Part shown: one piece after another, positions 11,301 through 20,943 of the stretch
Layout of the letters: each line of letters starts with the position of its first letter
Numbering within the stretch: position 1 is the stretch's first letter
DNA from: Agapetus fuscipes
Taxonomy: Eukaryota > Arthropoda > Insecta > Trichoptera > Glossosomatidae
Direction of reading: 5' to 3'
Assembly (NCBI GenBank): GCA_951799405.1
Contig: OX637336.1
Span: forward strand, 21,123,479-21,187,478
Length of the DNA: 64,000 nt
The notes under the pieces: model-generated
Database searches by the model: none
What the model was told of the DNA's origin: nothing
The model's input: the letters and a program-made list of their open reading frames with translations, nothing else
Position numbers and translations under genes: made by a program

Positions 11301-14300
11301 AATTATAATATTAAAAATGTGGAGGATTGCTGGAAGCAATAAATCCAGACACCCTTTCACATAGAACGCAGGTATGGCATCAGGTCCGGGGGAGATACCA
11401 GGCTTGAGCTTTTTCACAGCTCTTTTCACATCAGACTCACTAATGTTTAGAACATTAACAAGGCGGCTATCAGCAGGTCTGTCAGCATTGGTTGTATTAT
11501 AGTCCAGTATAGGAGCTTCAGGCAAAAACACGGACTCGAAGTGATTTGCAAACGCAGAAGCCGCATTTGCTCCATCAAATTCGATGCCTCCGTGAGTAAC
11601 CTTAGTTTTGATTCCTCCTCGGTTGCGCAGTAGATCTATGTGATGCCAGAAGTTTTTGGGGTTCTCAGCTAGATCACCAGATAGTTTATACATATAGTCC
11701 CTATGCGCACCCCGTATATCAAGTTTTATCTTAGTCCGTAGTTCCCGAAATTTGTTACGCGAGTTAATATTGCCAGTTCGTTTCCATTTGCGGTGACAAT
11801 TGGCTTTGAAAGCTATATCTTTAATAATTGTGCGCGTAAAGTATGTAGGATAGGTTCGGCTATTAGTTGTGTTACGTATTTTTTTTGGAATACATTCGTT
11901 AAAAGCATGATAATTAAGATTACAGAATATTTCTACAGCTGTATTTACATCAGTAGTGTGGAATAAGGTATTCCATTCAATTTCCCTGACGTAATAATAA
12001 AGTTTAATAAAATCGGCTTTGGCAAAGTTCCAATCCAATAGATGGTTGATGTTGGAAGGTAACATGGTGACAGCCTTATTTGTGAAGTTGTATTTAACAG
12101 AGATATGTAAGGGCGGGTGGTGGCCGTCGATTCTCACCAGTTCCTCTCCCAGCTCAGATGAACGCACACACAATGCATCACTCAGAGTTGGACTCGTCAT
12201 CACCACATCTAATAAACGATCGTTTTTATTATGTACATCATTAAATTGTTTTAGATCACACAGAGATAAGAAGCAATTAAAATGGTTTTTGATGTTTTCA
12301 CTGGCACTATATAAATTTAAATCACCGAGAATTATAGTTCTACAACTCCCATGCTTTGAACATACTCTTTCGACTGATTCAAACCACGCCTCGTATGCCT
12401 CATCGGGAGTTCTAGGTGGCAGGTATACTACACAGATGAAAATGCTATGACCGTCAACGCAGCATTTGGCCCACAAATCTTCCACATCCTTAGTTTCGTA
12501 TTCGAGTAGTCTTTCAATTTGAAATGAAGTCTTGGTGCAGAGAATCACGCCTCCTCCCTTTTTTCCCGATTCACGATCTCGCCTTAGTATAGACCAAGTA
12601 TTATGTACTAATTCAGCATCAAGGACCGAGTCATCGAGAAAGGTCTCCGTTGCCGCTACTAGGGTAGTATCTTCGGCAATCATCAAGTTGGTTCTCCATT
12701 CCTCTAGCTTTGTTTTTAGACCTCTTACATTTTGATAATATAAATTTAAAACTTCAGTTTTAGGCAATGTTTTGCTTTTCTTTTTCTTATTTAATCTCGG
12801 CACGTGAGGGACGAAAAAACCATTTCTCCACCAATAGCCCTTTGGGCCAAAAAGCAGCGCTCAGGCATTCTTCATACGCCTCAACCGGGATGCCTATTTT
12901 AAAAGAAGCGTAATTAACATCTCTCTTTTGAATTATTTTTTCAATTATACAAAGATCAGTATTTTTCAATTTTAATTTGATAAATTTATCCATATCCTCC
13001 ACTGTGGTGTCCTTGCGAGCCCTCCAGACATGTAGGTACCGCTGGACAGCAGCGGGCTGCAGCGCCTCGCTGGGCTCGCCAGTGCACGGTGTACCGCGTT
13101 GCACTCGCGCAGATCGCTTGGCAACTGCACCGGCGCTAATGGTGGCGCTGATGGTGGCGTTGGTGTTGGCGCTAGTGCTGGCGCTGGCGTTTGCGTCGGT
13201 GCTAGCGCCGGCGCCAGTGCGGATGCCGGCGCCGGCGCCAGTGCTGGTGTTTGCGCTGGTGTTAGCGCTGGTGTTATCGCTGGTGTTAGCGCCGGTGTCA
13301 GCGCCAGCGTTAGCGGTGGCGCCGGCACCGACGCTGGTGCGGGCGCTGGTTGCATCGCAGCTCAAAGAGGAAGAAGAAGAAGACGTCGCTGCTGGCGCTG
13401 GGATTTTTTTATTAATATTATTTGCAGCCTTCTGTTTTGCAGCTCTGGTTCTCACAAATGCTGCTGGTGGCGACTTAAGTACATCACTGTAGGTAGTATT
13501 GCTTGCCGGTGCAGATGCACTGGCATGTACTTGTGTAGTCCTAGCTCGCAGTTCAGTTGGCCTAGGTACCTCAAGTACCTTCTCGGCGGCGGGTCCACAA
13601 CTGCAGGTACATACCAGCGTAGTTTGTTTCAAATGTTGCTGTTCCAACCTTTTTTCAAGGCCATTCACTGTCGTAACAAGGCCAATCAATGTCTTGTTCA
13701 TCTGGTTCAGCAGTTCTAACACACCTTGCATCGACATTCCACAACAAATATGTTAAAATAAGTTAAAATAAAATAAAATGAGCGGAGCAAAAATAACACG
13801 GCACTTCACACTCCGATATTATGAGGTATATAGAACTCCATTCTAAAAAAAATATATGAAAAAACCCCACTGTTTAATTTTACTTATTTATTAGAATTAT
13901 CCAGTGTTTATTTTCATATTTCAAATATTTACATCTATAATTTATTAAATGATCTATAGATAATTAAGTAGGTACTGATATTAAATATTTGTGAACCTTA
14001 ATGTTGATTTTTTATTCCAGCAATTATGTTCAAATCCAAGAATTGGCGCATGATGGCCATGAAGTAAGTGCTTAAAATATATATTTCCTTTTTGAAAATC
14101 TAACTTTGTTCTTAAAATCAGTCTTAGATTTTAAACTTCTATCTCTCCCAGATGAGCCACGGTTCTTCTGTGCACCTTCACATCCTGTTTTTACTTTCCT
14201 GATTCCACCGTAATGACTCTCATAATGTGTCTGTAATACAGAGCTAAGGTTTTTGGATTCTCTGGCAACCTCATGTCAAAGAGGAATCCTCCTCTGTTCT

Positions 14301-17300
14301 TTTAATGTTGCATTAAATGTAGAGGCCTAAGTAGCTTTAAGATTCATGTGATAAACAGCAGTCCTACTAAATGGACCAACCAGATGAAGGAGTTCATGGG
14401 AACTTTAAAAACATCTCAAGATAGAGACATAAATTGCCAATTAATATCAGAAAAACTCAATGTATAGTCATGGAACTCAGTAATGAAGTAAACTGTTGCA
14501 AAAGAAAGAGAAAGCTCCTCAAAAATCATGGTTTGCCAATGTTTACTTTCTTTCACGTAACAAAAAAACCCTCTCCAATAGTGCCACAGCTCAAATTGAT
14601 CCTTGACCTCCCAAATGCTGTACCTCCAACTCCTCCTGTCCCCTTCCACAGTCCTTCAACTTGCCACCTGGAGAAACTAGGTAACATCTCTTCTCACTCC
14701 CTCCTTCCACCGCAGCCTAGGCCTCTCCACCAGCCTCCTTACAAGGCAACCTTGCGTGTATCTGTCCCGCAGTCTAGTGGTTAACATTTCAGATTCGTGA
14801 TTGGAAGGTAGTGGTTTCGAATCCAGGCGGAGCACGAGAAAATATTTCATTTTTCAAATTAGCTCTTCGCTGGATTGAAAAATCAATCTACCTTTACCAG
14901 AGACTGGTCACCAAAGGTCCATCCAGCCTTACACTAATTGGAGCATGCTTGAGAAATGGCACTTTCAACGATGACGACCAAGCTCCCAGAGGGCTCTTGA
15001 GGTGTGATTCACACAAAAACAGCACTCACCAAATAAATCAGCCTAATATTATTATATTATTATTATCGATCTCTTCATGTGCATTTAACACAAATCTTAA
15101 ATGTTCTGTTTTAAGTTTGGAACTGAGACAGTTTCTCAGCAGCAGGGCCTGCAGGACAAAGGCTATGAAGAGTGGGCGGGAGAGATGATTGGCATGAGGG
15201 AAATCCTGGGGCAGTTCTCCAACGTCTCCCGCAGTGATATAGTTGGCATGCGAGCGCCCTTCCTCAAGCCTGGCAGAAACACACAGTACAAGGTAAGCAA
15301 GCTCCTCCCAAAGAAATTTCTTTATTTATTAAAAGTTTAACACTTTCATGGTCGGTATGATATATTATAATGAATTGTTTTTGTGAGTGAAGGTGAAACG
15401 TCGGCAGATAAAAAAGCTGCATGTAGACCATGGTCTAACCCGAAAAACCACAAAAACAATTCATTCTTTATTTTTGTATTTTTTCTATATAATATTTTCT
15501 TACAATGTTGCTAGGACATTATTTCAGTCTTATGTTTCCCTTTTCAAAACACTGAAATTGTCTACCGATATATTTGAGGTGAGGGTGACTTTATAAATTT
15601 AAAACAATTTATTTCTTAGTTAGCTATTTTTTAGCAATGCTGCAGGGTGACATAACTTTTTCTTCTCGGGACTTTTTGTTTAGACTCTATCGAGATTGTC
15701 AAATTTGCATTAGTTGATGTTATTTTGACTCCAGAAGGTACCTACTTGTAATAGGGTATTTGCAATAATGAGGAATTTGGCCAAAAGTGTATAATTTTGA
15801 TAGATCACGATAAGCATATTAACAAGGTCCTGATTTCAAGTCCAAAATAGATGATTTTACATTTGAAAAAGAACCTTTGGAAAATTTGACCGGTTTCAAA
15901 AAGGATATGAAATTCGTCAACGGAAATTGAGGCCCCCGTGATGTCATTTCCATGTATCCACAACGCTGCTAGTAATGCGATGGCTATAAGATGAATTAAG
16001 AAAATGTCGCCACATACGAAAATTCAATCCACAATCTTTTGACGCGTAAATTCAAACTTAATTTTGTGAACCTGAATAACTTTGTTACAAAAACAAATTT
16101 TAAAAAATTCAAGAAGTTTGGTGACAAGCAAATAAAAAGGAATTTGAATTGAAAAAAAGGGAAATTTCCCTATTGTAATTGACTTTCGTTTTTGGAAATA
16201 TTCCAGGATTATTACAATAATTCCTGTATGATAGAGGAGACAAAATAAGTGATATTAAATTAGCATTATATTAAGACTTTGTATGCTGATGTTGCAGGTT
16301 CTTGAGGACTTTGGCTACATCTACGACAGCTCCATATCAGTGCCCCCGAGGCCCCAGCCTGTCTGGCCTTACACCCTGGACCACAAAATCCCCCACGAGT
16401 GCAAGGCAGGGACCTGCCCGACCAAGACATTCCCAGGTAACCTTAACAACGAAGATGCTGTCACATGTTCACATCTGTAGATCACAGACAATCACTACTT
16501 CACCAGTTAATACTGAAATGAAGCTTCACTTTTAACACAACTTTTTTCCATGCTGTTCCCGAAATGATCCTATGTGACGAGAGCAGACTATTTATTTTCA
16601 CAGGCAAGTGGACCAGTCTTAAGCTAACAAATCCACTTGAAGTGGTGGTTTCCCTGTTTCCTAGAGATCAAGTTCTCATTTCTTGTGAAGGCTGAGTAAG
16701 CCTTGTCAGTGGTATAATTTGAACTTGAAGAAAACACCAAAACAGGAAATCATTTCTGGCGCCAATCATGGGGTTAAAACTCTGTCGGTGCTATTTACAA
16801 AACATTTGATCCATAACTGATCTATGGATCATCAATTTTTGGTTTTGTTCATGATGGTTAAATTCACTGTAGGCTGTGGATGAGCCATGGGTTTACTGTT
16901 AGAGAATAACACTTTATGGCTTAGAGCGTATGCGTTCTAACAACTGAGCTATCGGCTGATGACATTGATGTATAAATGCTTAATTCATTATTTAAGACGA
17001 ATCAATGAAATTGGATTATCAATCCGATAAATATAAAACTTTAATTCTTGTTACTTTTAGGAATTTGGGAAGTACCGCTCAACGCACATTACATAGAGAG
17101 CTATGAAGGAGGCCACTGCCCGTATCTGGACCAATGTGTTCTTCACAATCATGATCCCGACGAGGTAAGGAAAAATAAACCTCTAAAATCATTTAAAGTT
17201 ATTTGAATGATCCCAACCTTTTGTAAGATATTCAAACAAGATTTAGAATCAAATAAGCTGTAAAATCTCCTAGATCGAGGCCTGGCTTAGGGGGGTCGAG

Positions 17301-20300
17301 CAGTGCGACCAACCAGAGCCCCCACGCCCAAGGGGCCCTCAAAGGGCCAAAAAAACTCATACATTGTCTTCAGTGTTTCACCGTGTTCCGTCTCATTTTC
17401 TGTCCTTGGAATTTGTGTCGAGTCCACTATGTAATTTATTCAGATATTTTCATTGAGATATAAATACTTCAATAGATATTACATTAATAAATGTGAAATA
17501 GATTTTAATTTACCGGAGATTTGTACACAGAGATTTTTTAAGGTCAAATGGTGGGTGGTGGGAATTTGAATAAATTAAAATATATTATTATTGTCCTTGC
17601 AGGTTTTGGAATGGCTTCAAGAAGACTTCAGCAGGTATTACGATCAGAACAGAGCGCCCTACATGATGCCCTTCCACACTAACTGGTTCCAAATAAAAGA
17701 ACTGCGACTCGGGTTCCATAAATTCATTGAGTGGGCTTCAGGCTTGTAAGTGCCGTTCTTATTTTAAAATTATTTTTCAGATGCCAGTACCAATAAAAGC
17801 TTCCCCGCTCCAACAAACAACTCTCTCAAACTCGACATAGGTGTCGACAATTTTCATGTGATGAAAAAATTTGTGATGATTTGTGAAAAATATGTGATGA
17901 AGAAATGATTATTTGCAGCCCCCAGCACACTACCGACAAAATGGGTTATGCGGCCGGCTATATCATAATATGATATAGCCGCCATATTATGATCTTGACA
18001 TGGCTTGTCTAATCGTCCCCTTAGTGCTTGTTTGTATTATGTCGATCAGAGGTAATTTCACATGAGCAATGTTTGTATGTGTACTTGATCAATGTGTCTT
18101 ATGAAAACTGGAAATTGATTTTAAAAAATATTTAAAACAACTCTCACATTACCGTGTTTTAAGTTTTTTTCTTAGTTCAGATTGTGTAGAACAGTGACGT
18201 TTTTAGCACTACCAGCGCCCTGGGCGAGATTTTTTTTTTCTGGGCAAGGCGTCCCTATCCACTATTCAAAGTCATACGAAAAGCATACAAGGGGGCGTTT
18301 GCGGCGCCCTATTCTACCTGGCGCCCTGGACGGTCGCCCAGCCGCGCCCTACCCTAGTGCCGGCTCTGGTGTAGAATATGATTCTTAAGACAATTTCATT
18401 GAAAGGTTATCTTTAAATCAAATGGCTGATAGGCCAAACAAGCGCTGGGGAAATGTTATGTTACAAAAATTCAAAGTTAAACTTGCAAGATAGTTTCCTA
18501 AAAAGATGAAAATGTAAACAAAAGTACATTTTAAAAATATCACCACTTCTTTTCAGTCATGGCATTCTTATGTTTTGTTTTTCTCTGGAATTATAATAAT
18601 AGGTCATTATCAACCTAATCTAAGTTGCAAAGATATATATCATTTAAATTTTATATTAAATGCATTCCCACAAGCAGACATGTATAATTTCGCGCTAACA
18701 CATGCCGCATGTGGACCTACAATATAAAAACCCAATCTCAAATGAACAAAAGCCCTGCAACTCTTGCCGTCCTTCCCTGTAACAGGGGTGGCATTGGCAA
18801 AGTGAACCATTTTTACTGCATAGGTGGTCAGCCGCATATCAAAGATAGTTTCCTAAAAAGATGAAATGTAAACAAAAGTACATTTTAAAAACATCACCAC
18901 TTCTTTTCAGTCATGGCATTCTTATGTTTTGTTTTTCTTTGAAATTGTAATAATAGGTCATTATCAAACAATAATAAAACATTAGTAAACTTCTTCCAAG
19001 CTAACTCGCTAGGTAATTGTCATCACAATTTTTTACCCACAAAATTATCCAGGCATTCAAAATGTAAAAGAAATAAATACAATGTACTCAAATTACAAAA
19101 TAGTTTCATAAAAAGATAAAATATACAAAAACAACATTTTACAACATCAGTGATTTTTCAGTCTTGCTATTTAATAAGTTTTTTTTTCCTTTTTAAATAT
19201 CATAAGTATTTAAAAATTTCCCATACATTTTTATTTGAAGGCCCGATGTTTGGTTTGTGACGATTACCCAAGCCTTGACATGGATGACAGATCCCAAGAC
19301 CACCAAAGAGCTGAACAACTATGAGGCCTGGAAGTGTGCAAAGAAAGACAATCTACCGCCAGCCCCATGCAAGAACTCCAACAAATGCGCGCTGAACTTC
19401 AAAACAGCCGAGTCCAACTTCACAGATACACGCTACATGGAGACATGCATGGACTGCCCACACCAGTGAGTTTCTTTCCATCATCTGCAATCTAAGTTGC
19501 AGAGATTCAATATTCATATTAAATGCATGCCCACAAACAGGCACGTGTAAATTTGCTCTTACAAATGCTGCATGTGTACTTCCTCAATTTAACATAAGAC
19601 CTGCAACTTTTGCCGAACTTCCGTGAAACAGTGTTGACATTGTCAAAGTGAGACATTCTTTACAGTATGGGTGGTCAGCCTCAAACCAACCTACAAGTAA
19701 AGGAAAGAATCATAATATTACAATTATTTGTTTTGCTATTGTTATTCACCATAGCCCCCCTGTGGAGTTGAACCTATTTATTTTTTACAGGTAAGGGGGC
19801 CGGCCTTACGCCAACCACTTCAGTTGAAGTGGGGGTTTCCCAGCTCCCGAGAGAGCTGGTACTCATTTCTTGTGAAGGCTGAGTACACCTTGCCGGTATT
19901 TTATTTTGGGATTTGAAACACCGAAACGGGAAATCATTTCTGACACCCTCGGTCAGATTCGAACCCGAGCTCACGGCATGGAATGCAAGCACTCTACCAA
20001 CTGAGCTATCAACCGGACAGGCCCGATATTTTCAACGATAGCTTATGTGACTTTAAACTGATAGAAAAAACCGCCCATACGATTGACATAAATGTGTCCT
20101 TTTCATTCAGTATAAATCCGCTATGCTTACGTTGAAAATACCGGGCTTAATTATAAAGCTTTACGTTAAAACTCAACTACGCTGTTTCTCAAAAATTTAT
20201 TGAAACTAAATCACTCTCTAGAAGTGCTGCTTTAGTTCCCATACATTACACGGTAAACAATTTTGTTTAAATGTGAAGTGTTATACTTGAGGTACAGGTA

Positions 20301-20735
20301 CTTGGACCAGTCCGTAGTCCAGTGGCAACACTTCGGACTCGTAAATGGAAGGTTGTGGATTCGGATTCCGGCGGAGCACAAAAAAATACCATTTATATTT
20401 CGAATGTGCTCTTCGCTGAGTTGAAAAATTCATACACCTTTACCAAAGACCGGTCACTGAAAGGTCCATACAACCTTACAACAACTGGGTCTTGCTTGAG
20501 AATTGACGCTTTCTACAGCGACGACCAAGCTCGCAGAGGGCTCTTGAGGTGTGATACACACAAAAACAGCGCTCACCAAATAAATCATCCTAATATTATT
20601 ATTATTATTACAGCCATACTCTCATGTTTTTAATTTCCTTCTATCAATTGCTTCAGATATCCATGGCTGGGAGATTCAGGAGGCACCGGGATTCCTGGAA
20701 AAGACAATTACATTCCAGATAATCTAAAGAAATAA
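2365..20735 (+). CDS. Cda4: Chitin deacetylase, Cda4-like (ChtBD2 + NodB-type domain), 5' partial
   Basis: Secreted cuticle or peritrophic-matrix protein. Exons: 2365-2492, 7635-7746, 8685-8812, 9527-9669, 14021-14063, 15116-15292, 16298-16436, 17061-17164, 17603-17745, 19241-19465, 20657-20735. All phases agree and give about 473 residues to the stop TAA. An exon with the start Met and signal peptide is missing, probably upstream of the window. Exons 1-2 encode a peritrophin-A chitin-binding domain (six Cys, ending CTFKDEARCG). A CVLPYCFCSKDGT linker follows with no LDLa module, which fits groups III/IV. The deacetylase domain runs from LTFDGAVN through GMRAPFLK and YDSS to MPFHTNW. The second Asp of motif 1 is Gly, and both His of motif 2 are replaced (T-E-T-V-S-Q). 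The end, YPWLGDSGGTG, resembles Cda4. The first visible intron uses a GC donor, and one acceptor is tandemly repeated. The group assignment is from memory. Confidence 0.85.
3176..3475 (+). repeat. SINE A, tRNA-derived
   Basis: A head with promoter-like boxes (GGTAACACTTCGG, then GGGTACGAATCCC), a body ending in GCTCACCAAATAAATCAGCC and a T-rich tail. It lies in the first visible intron of the chitin deacetylase gene. Confidence 0.75.
3662..4055. mobile_element. Degenerate GC-rich MITE
   Basis: The left end has CCGGATTAA and the right end TTAATCCGG, with G/C-rich sub-terminal blocks and an AT-rich centre. Related pieces occur near 17.28 kb and 59.7-59.9 kb. Target duplications could not be fixed, so the superfamily is open. 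Confidence 0.4.
4455..4483 (-). ncRNA. Decayed hammerhead-like core (Penelope-like fragment)
   Basis: On the minus strand CTGAGGA is followed by a TGCAAA/TTTGCA stem and then AAAACCGG in place of GAAACCGG. It is the same family as the core at 46346-46373 but lacks the conserved G, so it is probably inactive. Confidence 0.25.
4893..5080 (+). repeat. LINE-C 3' tail, 5'-truncated copy
   Basis: It starts at GGTTGGTATGAGGCTGACC and runs through the TTCACTTTGCCAATGTCAC block. The next LINE-C copy lies in the opposite orientation directly after it, which makes an inverted pair. Confidence 0.7.
5081..5612 (-). mobile_element. LINE-C 3' end with ORF C-terminus and tail
   Basis: On the minus strand, 5612-5455 encodes the end of a reverse-transcriptase ORF ([13 protein letters not shown], then [16 protein letters not shown]). 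It is contiguous with an A-rich 3' UTR and the ~250-bp tail repeat. Together with 25060-25640 and 6975-7437 this identifies the abundant tail repeat as the 3' end of a non-LTR retrotransposon, RTE-like by its C-terminal motif. Confidence 0.65.
5763..6300 (+). repeat. SINE B interrupted by a LINE-C tail
   Basis: The SINE B head and body (5763-5954) stop at GCTTC and resume at CTTCACCTGTGAAAATAAAT (6211 onward). The insert at 5955-6210 is a minus-strand LINE-C tail. The bases CTTC occur on both sides and may be a short target duplication. Confidence 0.65.
6625..6825 (-). repeat. LINE-C 3' tail, diverged
   Basis: It retains the AAGTTACAAAGATATG end, the GCGCTTACACATGC block and the GGTGATCAGCCTCATACC end. 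A middle part that most copies have is missing. Confidence 0.6.
6866..7538. mobile_element. MITE with long inverted ends, split by a LINE-C copy
   Basis: The left arm (TTCTTAGACATTTTA, then TTTGACAAACTAATGATGC) and the right arm (GCATTAGT-like, then AAAATGTCTAAGA) match the uninterrupted copy at 59344-59578. The inserted sequence at 6975-7437 is a LINE-C end. Confidence 0.6.
6975..7437 (-). mobile_element. LINE-C 3' end inserted in a MITE
   Basis: The tail carries a (TCTAA)n-like end on the plus strand. Beyond the 3' UTR, about 7430-7325 encodes the same C-terminal ORF stretch ([16 protein letters not shown]) seen at 5.5 and 25.2 kb. Confidence 0.6.
7783..8290 (+). repeat. SINE A split by a MITE
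   Basis: The head (CCGTAGTCCAGTGGTAACAC) and body flank a 291-bp MITE at 7867-8157. SINE sequence resumes after it with GCTCTTCGCTGGGTT. Confidence 0.65.
7867..8157. mobile_element. PIF/Harbinger-like MITE, TAA target duplication
   Basis: The termini are inverted (GGGGCTGTCCATATATTACG at the left; TTATGGACGGCCCC at the right) and are flanked on both sides by TAA at 7864-7866 and 8158-8160. A second copy at 47373-47659 has the same ends and the same TAA flanks. Three-base TWA duplications are typical of PIF/Harbinger elements. No transposase is present. Confidence 0.75.
8293..8382 (+). repeat. SINE B, head-only fragment
   Basis: It has the A box (TATCTCAGTTGGTAGAATG), the B box (GGTTCGATCCC) and the start of the body (TCAGAAATGATTTCC), and stops there. 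Confidence 0.6.
9026..9200 (-). repeat. LINE-C 3' tail, diverged
   Basis: It shows the AAGTTCCAAAGAAATATTAAC end, the CACGTGTAAGTTTG block and CCCTGAAACAGGGGTGACAT. It ends just before the 41-bp splice-site array. Confidence 0.6.
9231..9553 (+). repeat. 41-bp tandem array of a 3' splice site (8 acceptors)
   Basis: Each unit holds TTTGTTTCCAG followed by the first ~27 bases of the exon (ACCCCCCAAATGATCATCC...). AG acceptors end at 9240, 9280, 9321, 9362, 9403, 9444, 9485 and 9526. The first unit is 40 bp (five C) and the others are 41 bp (six C). Only the last acceptor (9526) leads into the full exon. Use of an earlier one would add 41 bases or more and bring in the in-frame TGA of the AAATGA stretch. 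Confidence 0.9.
9891..12803 (-). CDS. LINE ORF2: endonuclease + reverse transcriptase (970 aa)
   Basis: The N-terminal apurinic-type endonuclease shows YYQNVRGLKTK, TETFLDD, GKKGGGVIL, LGDLNLYS and a DGHHPPL end motif. The reverse transcriptase shows ENYRPIAILS, YLDFQKAFDSV (motif A), GISQGSNLGPFLF (motif B) and LIFADDIKL (the FADD catalytic box). There is no RNase H domain after it. The start Met lies 17 bases inside the end of ORF1 in another frame, so coupled termination-reinitiation is plausible. The whole frame is intact. The protein would nick the target and prime cDNA synthesis from the LINE RNA. Confidence 0.93.
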   Translation of the reverse strand: MPRLNKKKKSKTLPKTEVLNLYYQNVRGLKTKLEEWRTNLMIAEDTTLVAATETFLDDSVLDAELVHNTWSILRRDRESGKKGGGVILCTKTSFQIERLLEYETKDVEDLWAKCCVDGHSIFICVVYLPPRTPDEAYEAWFESVERVCSKHGSCRTIILGDLNLYSASENIKNHFNCFLSLCDLKQFNDVHNKNDRLLDVVMTSPTLSDALCVRSSELGEELVRIDGHHPPLHISVKYNFTNKAVTMLPSNINHLLDWNFAKADFIKLYYYVREIEWNTLFHTTDVNTAVEIFCNLNYHAFNECIPKKIRNTTNSRTYPTYFTRTIIKDIAFKANCHRKWKRTGNINSRNKFRELRTKIKLDIRGAHRDYMYKLSGDLAENPKNFWHHIDLLRNRGGIKTKVTHGGIEFDGANAASAFANHFESVFLPEAPILDYNTTNADRPADSRLVNVLNISESDVKRAVKKLKPGISPGPDAIPAFYVKGCLDLLLPAILHIFNIIINTGIYPNIWKCSRVIPVHKAGPKENVENYRPIAILSTLPKIFETIIHDKLLPQCQPFLSIAQHAFLPRRSVTTNLGVLVDLLARQLDGKRQVDVAYLDFQKAFDSVDNDVLLQKLASMGFVPKLMKLFCSYLCNRTQYVQYGPYVSPKYTTRSGISQGSNLGPFLFIIFINDLPNVVERAKVLIFADDIKLSLTVNNHMDAIALQNDITSVNDWSIQNKLLFNIKKCQVMSFTRAKCPFIHEYHIANELVTRVGTVRDLGVIFDIQLNFHTQVNNVRDKAYQRLGFVMRNTQMMSAMAIRTLYTALVRSVLETNAVIWAPHESKYILMLEQVQKMFLRKYYKSVYGYYPYLYPTAFLQGHLGFDSLLLRRQLALARFILKLLRSEVDCVVLSDRFLTLYVPDSFIRARSHRLFNVTASRTNILRNSFVSRAQTLINELMSSSPHLDIFNTRMNGLMCEWKVLLERRMLE
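12787..13737 (-). CDS. LINE ORF1: putative RNA-binding protein (316 aa)
   Basis: The N-terminal ~40 residues (LELLNQMNKTLIGLVTTVNG) look like a short coiled coil. Residues ~120-215 are a low-complexity Ala/Thr/Ser/Asn/Gly tract made by degenerate repeats of GCN and ACN codons. The C-terminal ~100 residues (RYLHVWRARKDTT, SFKIGIPVEAYEEC, WPKGLLVEKWFF) match the RRM-like ORF1 end seen in insect LINEs as I recall it. No CCHC knuckles are seen. Long antisense frames over the repeat tract are by-products of its composition. Confidence 0.8.
   Translation of the reverse strand: MSMQGVLELLNQMNKTLIGLVTTVNGLEKRLEQQHLKQTTLVCTCSCGPAAEKVLEVPRPTELRARTTQVHASASAPASNTTYSDVLKSPPAAFVRTRAAKQKAANNINKKIPAPAATSSSSSSLSCDATSARTSVGAGATANAGADTGANTSDNTSANTSANTSTGAGAGIRTGAGASTDANASASTSANTNATISATISAGAVAKRSARVQRGTPCTGEPSEALQPAAVQRYLHVWRARKDTTVEDMDKFIKLKLKNTDLCIIEKIIQKRDVNYASFKIGIPVEAYEECLSAAFWPKGLLVEKWFFRPSRAEIK
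14625..15065 (+). repeat. SINE A long-head variant
   Basis: A ~140-bp head (CCACCTGGAGAAACT...) precedes the usual SINE A boxes (CAGTCTAGTGGTTAAC, then GGTTTCGAATCC) and body, ending in TTA repeats. The same head plus body recurs at 20944-21362. Confidence 0.65.
16598..16965 (-). repeat. SINE B, old copy split by a small MITE
   Basis: A diverged minus-strand SINE B body at 16598-16790 and its tRNA-like head at 16917-16965 (AACTGAGCTATCGGC). Between them lies a ~120-bp insert (16791-16912) that ends in GAATAACAC and resembles the element at 52015-52135. Confidence 0.5.
18615..18838 (-). repeat. LINE-C 3' tail
   Basis: A near-complete tail from AAGTTGCAAAGATATATAT through the GCATGTGGACCTACAATAT block to the GGTGGTCAGCCGCATATC end. 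Confidence 0.7.
19487..19700 (-). repeat. LINE-C 3' tail
   Basis: It starts 20 bases after the 5' splice site at 19466 of the chitin deacetylase gene, and carries the usual TAAGTTGCAGAG end and GGGTGGTCAGCCTCA end. Confidence 0.65.
19755..20016 (-). repeat. SINE B
   Basis: The minus-strand counterpart of the copy at 1717-2035, with the B box (GGATTCGAACC-like on plus) and the A box (CTACCAACTGAGCTATC on plus). Confidence 0.75.
20021..20146. mobile_element. 126-bp MITE with GCCCGATATTTTCAACG ends
   Basis: The inverted termini are GCCCGATATTTTCAACGATAG and its near complement ending in GAAAATACCGGGC. A larger copy of the same element at 28917-29442 was split by another MITE. Confidence 0.6.
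20308..20612 (+). repeat. SINE A
   Basis: A full head and body with a (TTA)n tail, 45 bases before the last exon of the chitin deacetylase gene. Confidence 0.75.
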
Positions 20736-20943
20736 ACGTAAAACATTGATCGGCAGAGCTATGGGAGACCTCATACAATCTTACAAACCAGAAAGTCATA
20801 GGATTACATCAATAACCCACTGTTTACCAAAGCCTACAACATCCTGGACTTGAACTACACAATATTACTATTTTTTACATGTATTGTGTGTGAAAAAAAC
20901 ACAATAAAAATGTTTTGTTTTAAGAAAATGTTGTTTTACAATA

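Larger units (their letters stand above)
9745..13790 (-). mobile_element. Full-length two-ORF LINE in a chitin deacetylase intron
   Basis: A non-LTR retrotransposon lying antisense in intron 9670-14020. It has ORF1 (13737-12787), ORF2 (12803-9891), a short 3' UTR and an (AAAT)n-type tail on its own strand (plus 9749-9783 reads TTTA repeats). Both ORFs are open and no stop or frameshift is visible, so this copy may be recent and possibly competent. The 5' boundary near 13.79 kb is approximate, and no target duplication was identified. The ORF layout and motifs fit the Jockey/CR1 group. Confidence 0.85.

Noticed and set aside
12977..13492. Plus-strand frames (171 and 206 residues) over the Ala-rich region
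   Set aside because: They are antisense by-products of the GCN/ACN repeat in LINE ORF1.
14416..14649. Frames near 14.43 kb with RT-like INIRKTQCIVME
   Set aside because: The similarity to LINE RT is a few residues only and stops interrupt it; too weak to call.
18190..18372. GC-rich segment with CAGTGACG start and GTGCCGGCTCTGG end, possibly a MITE
   Set aside because: The ends are only weakly inverted and no target duplication could be found.
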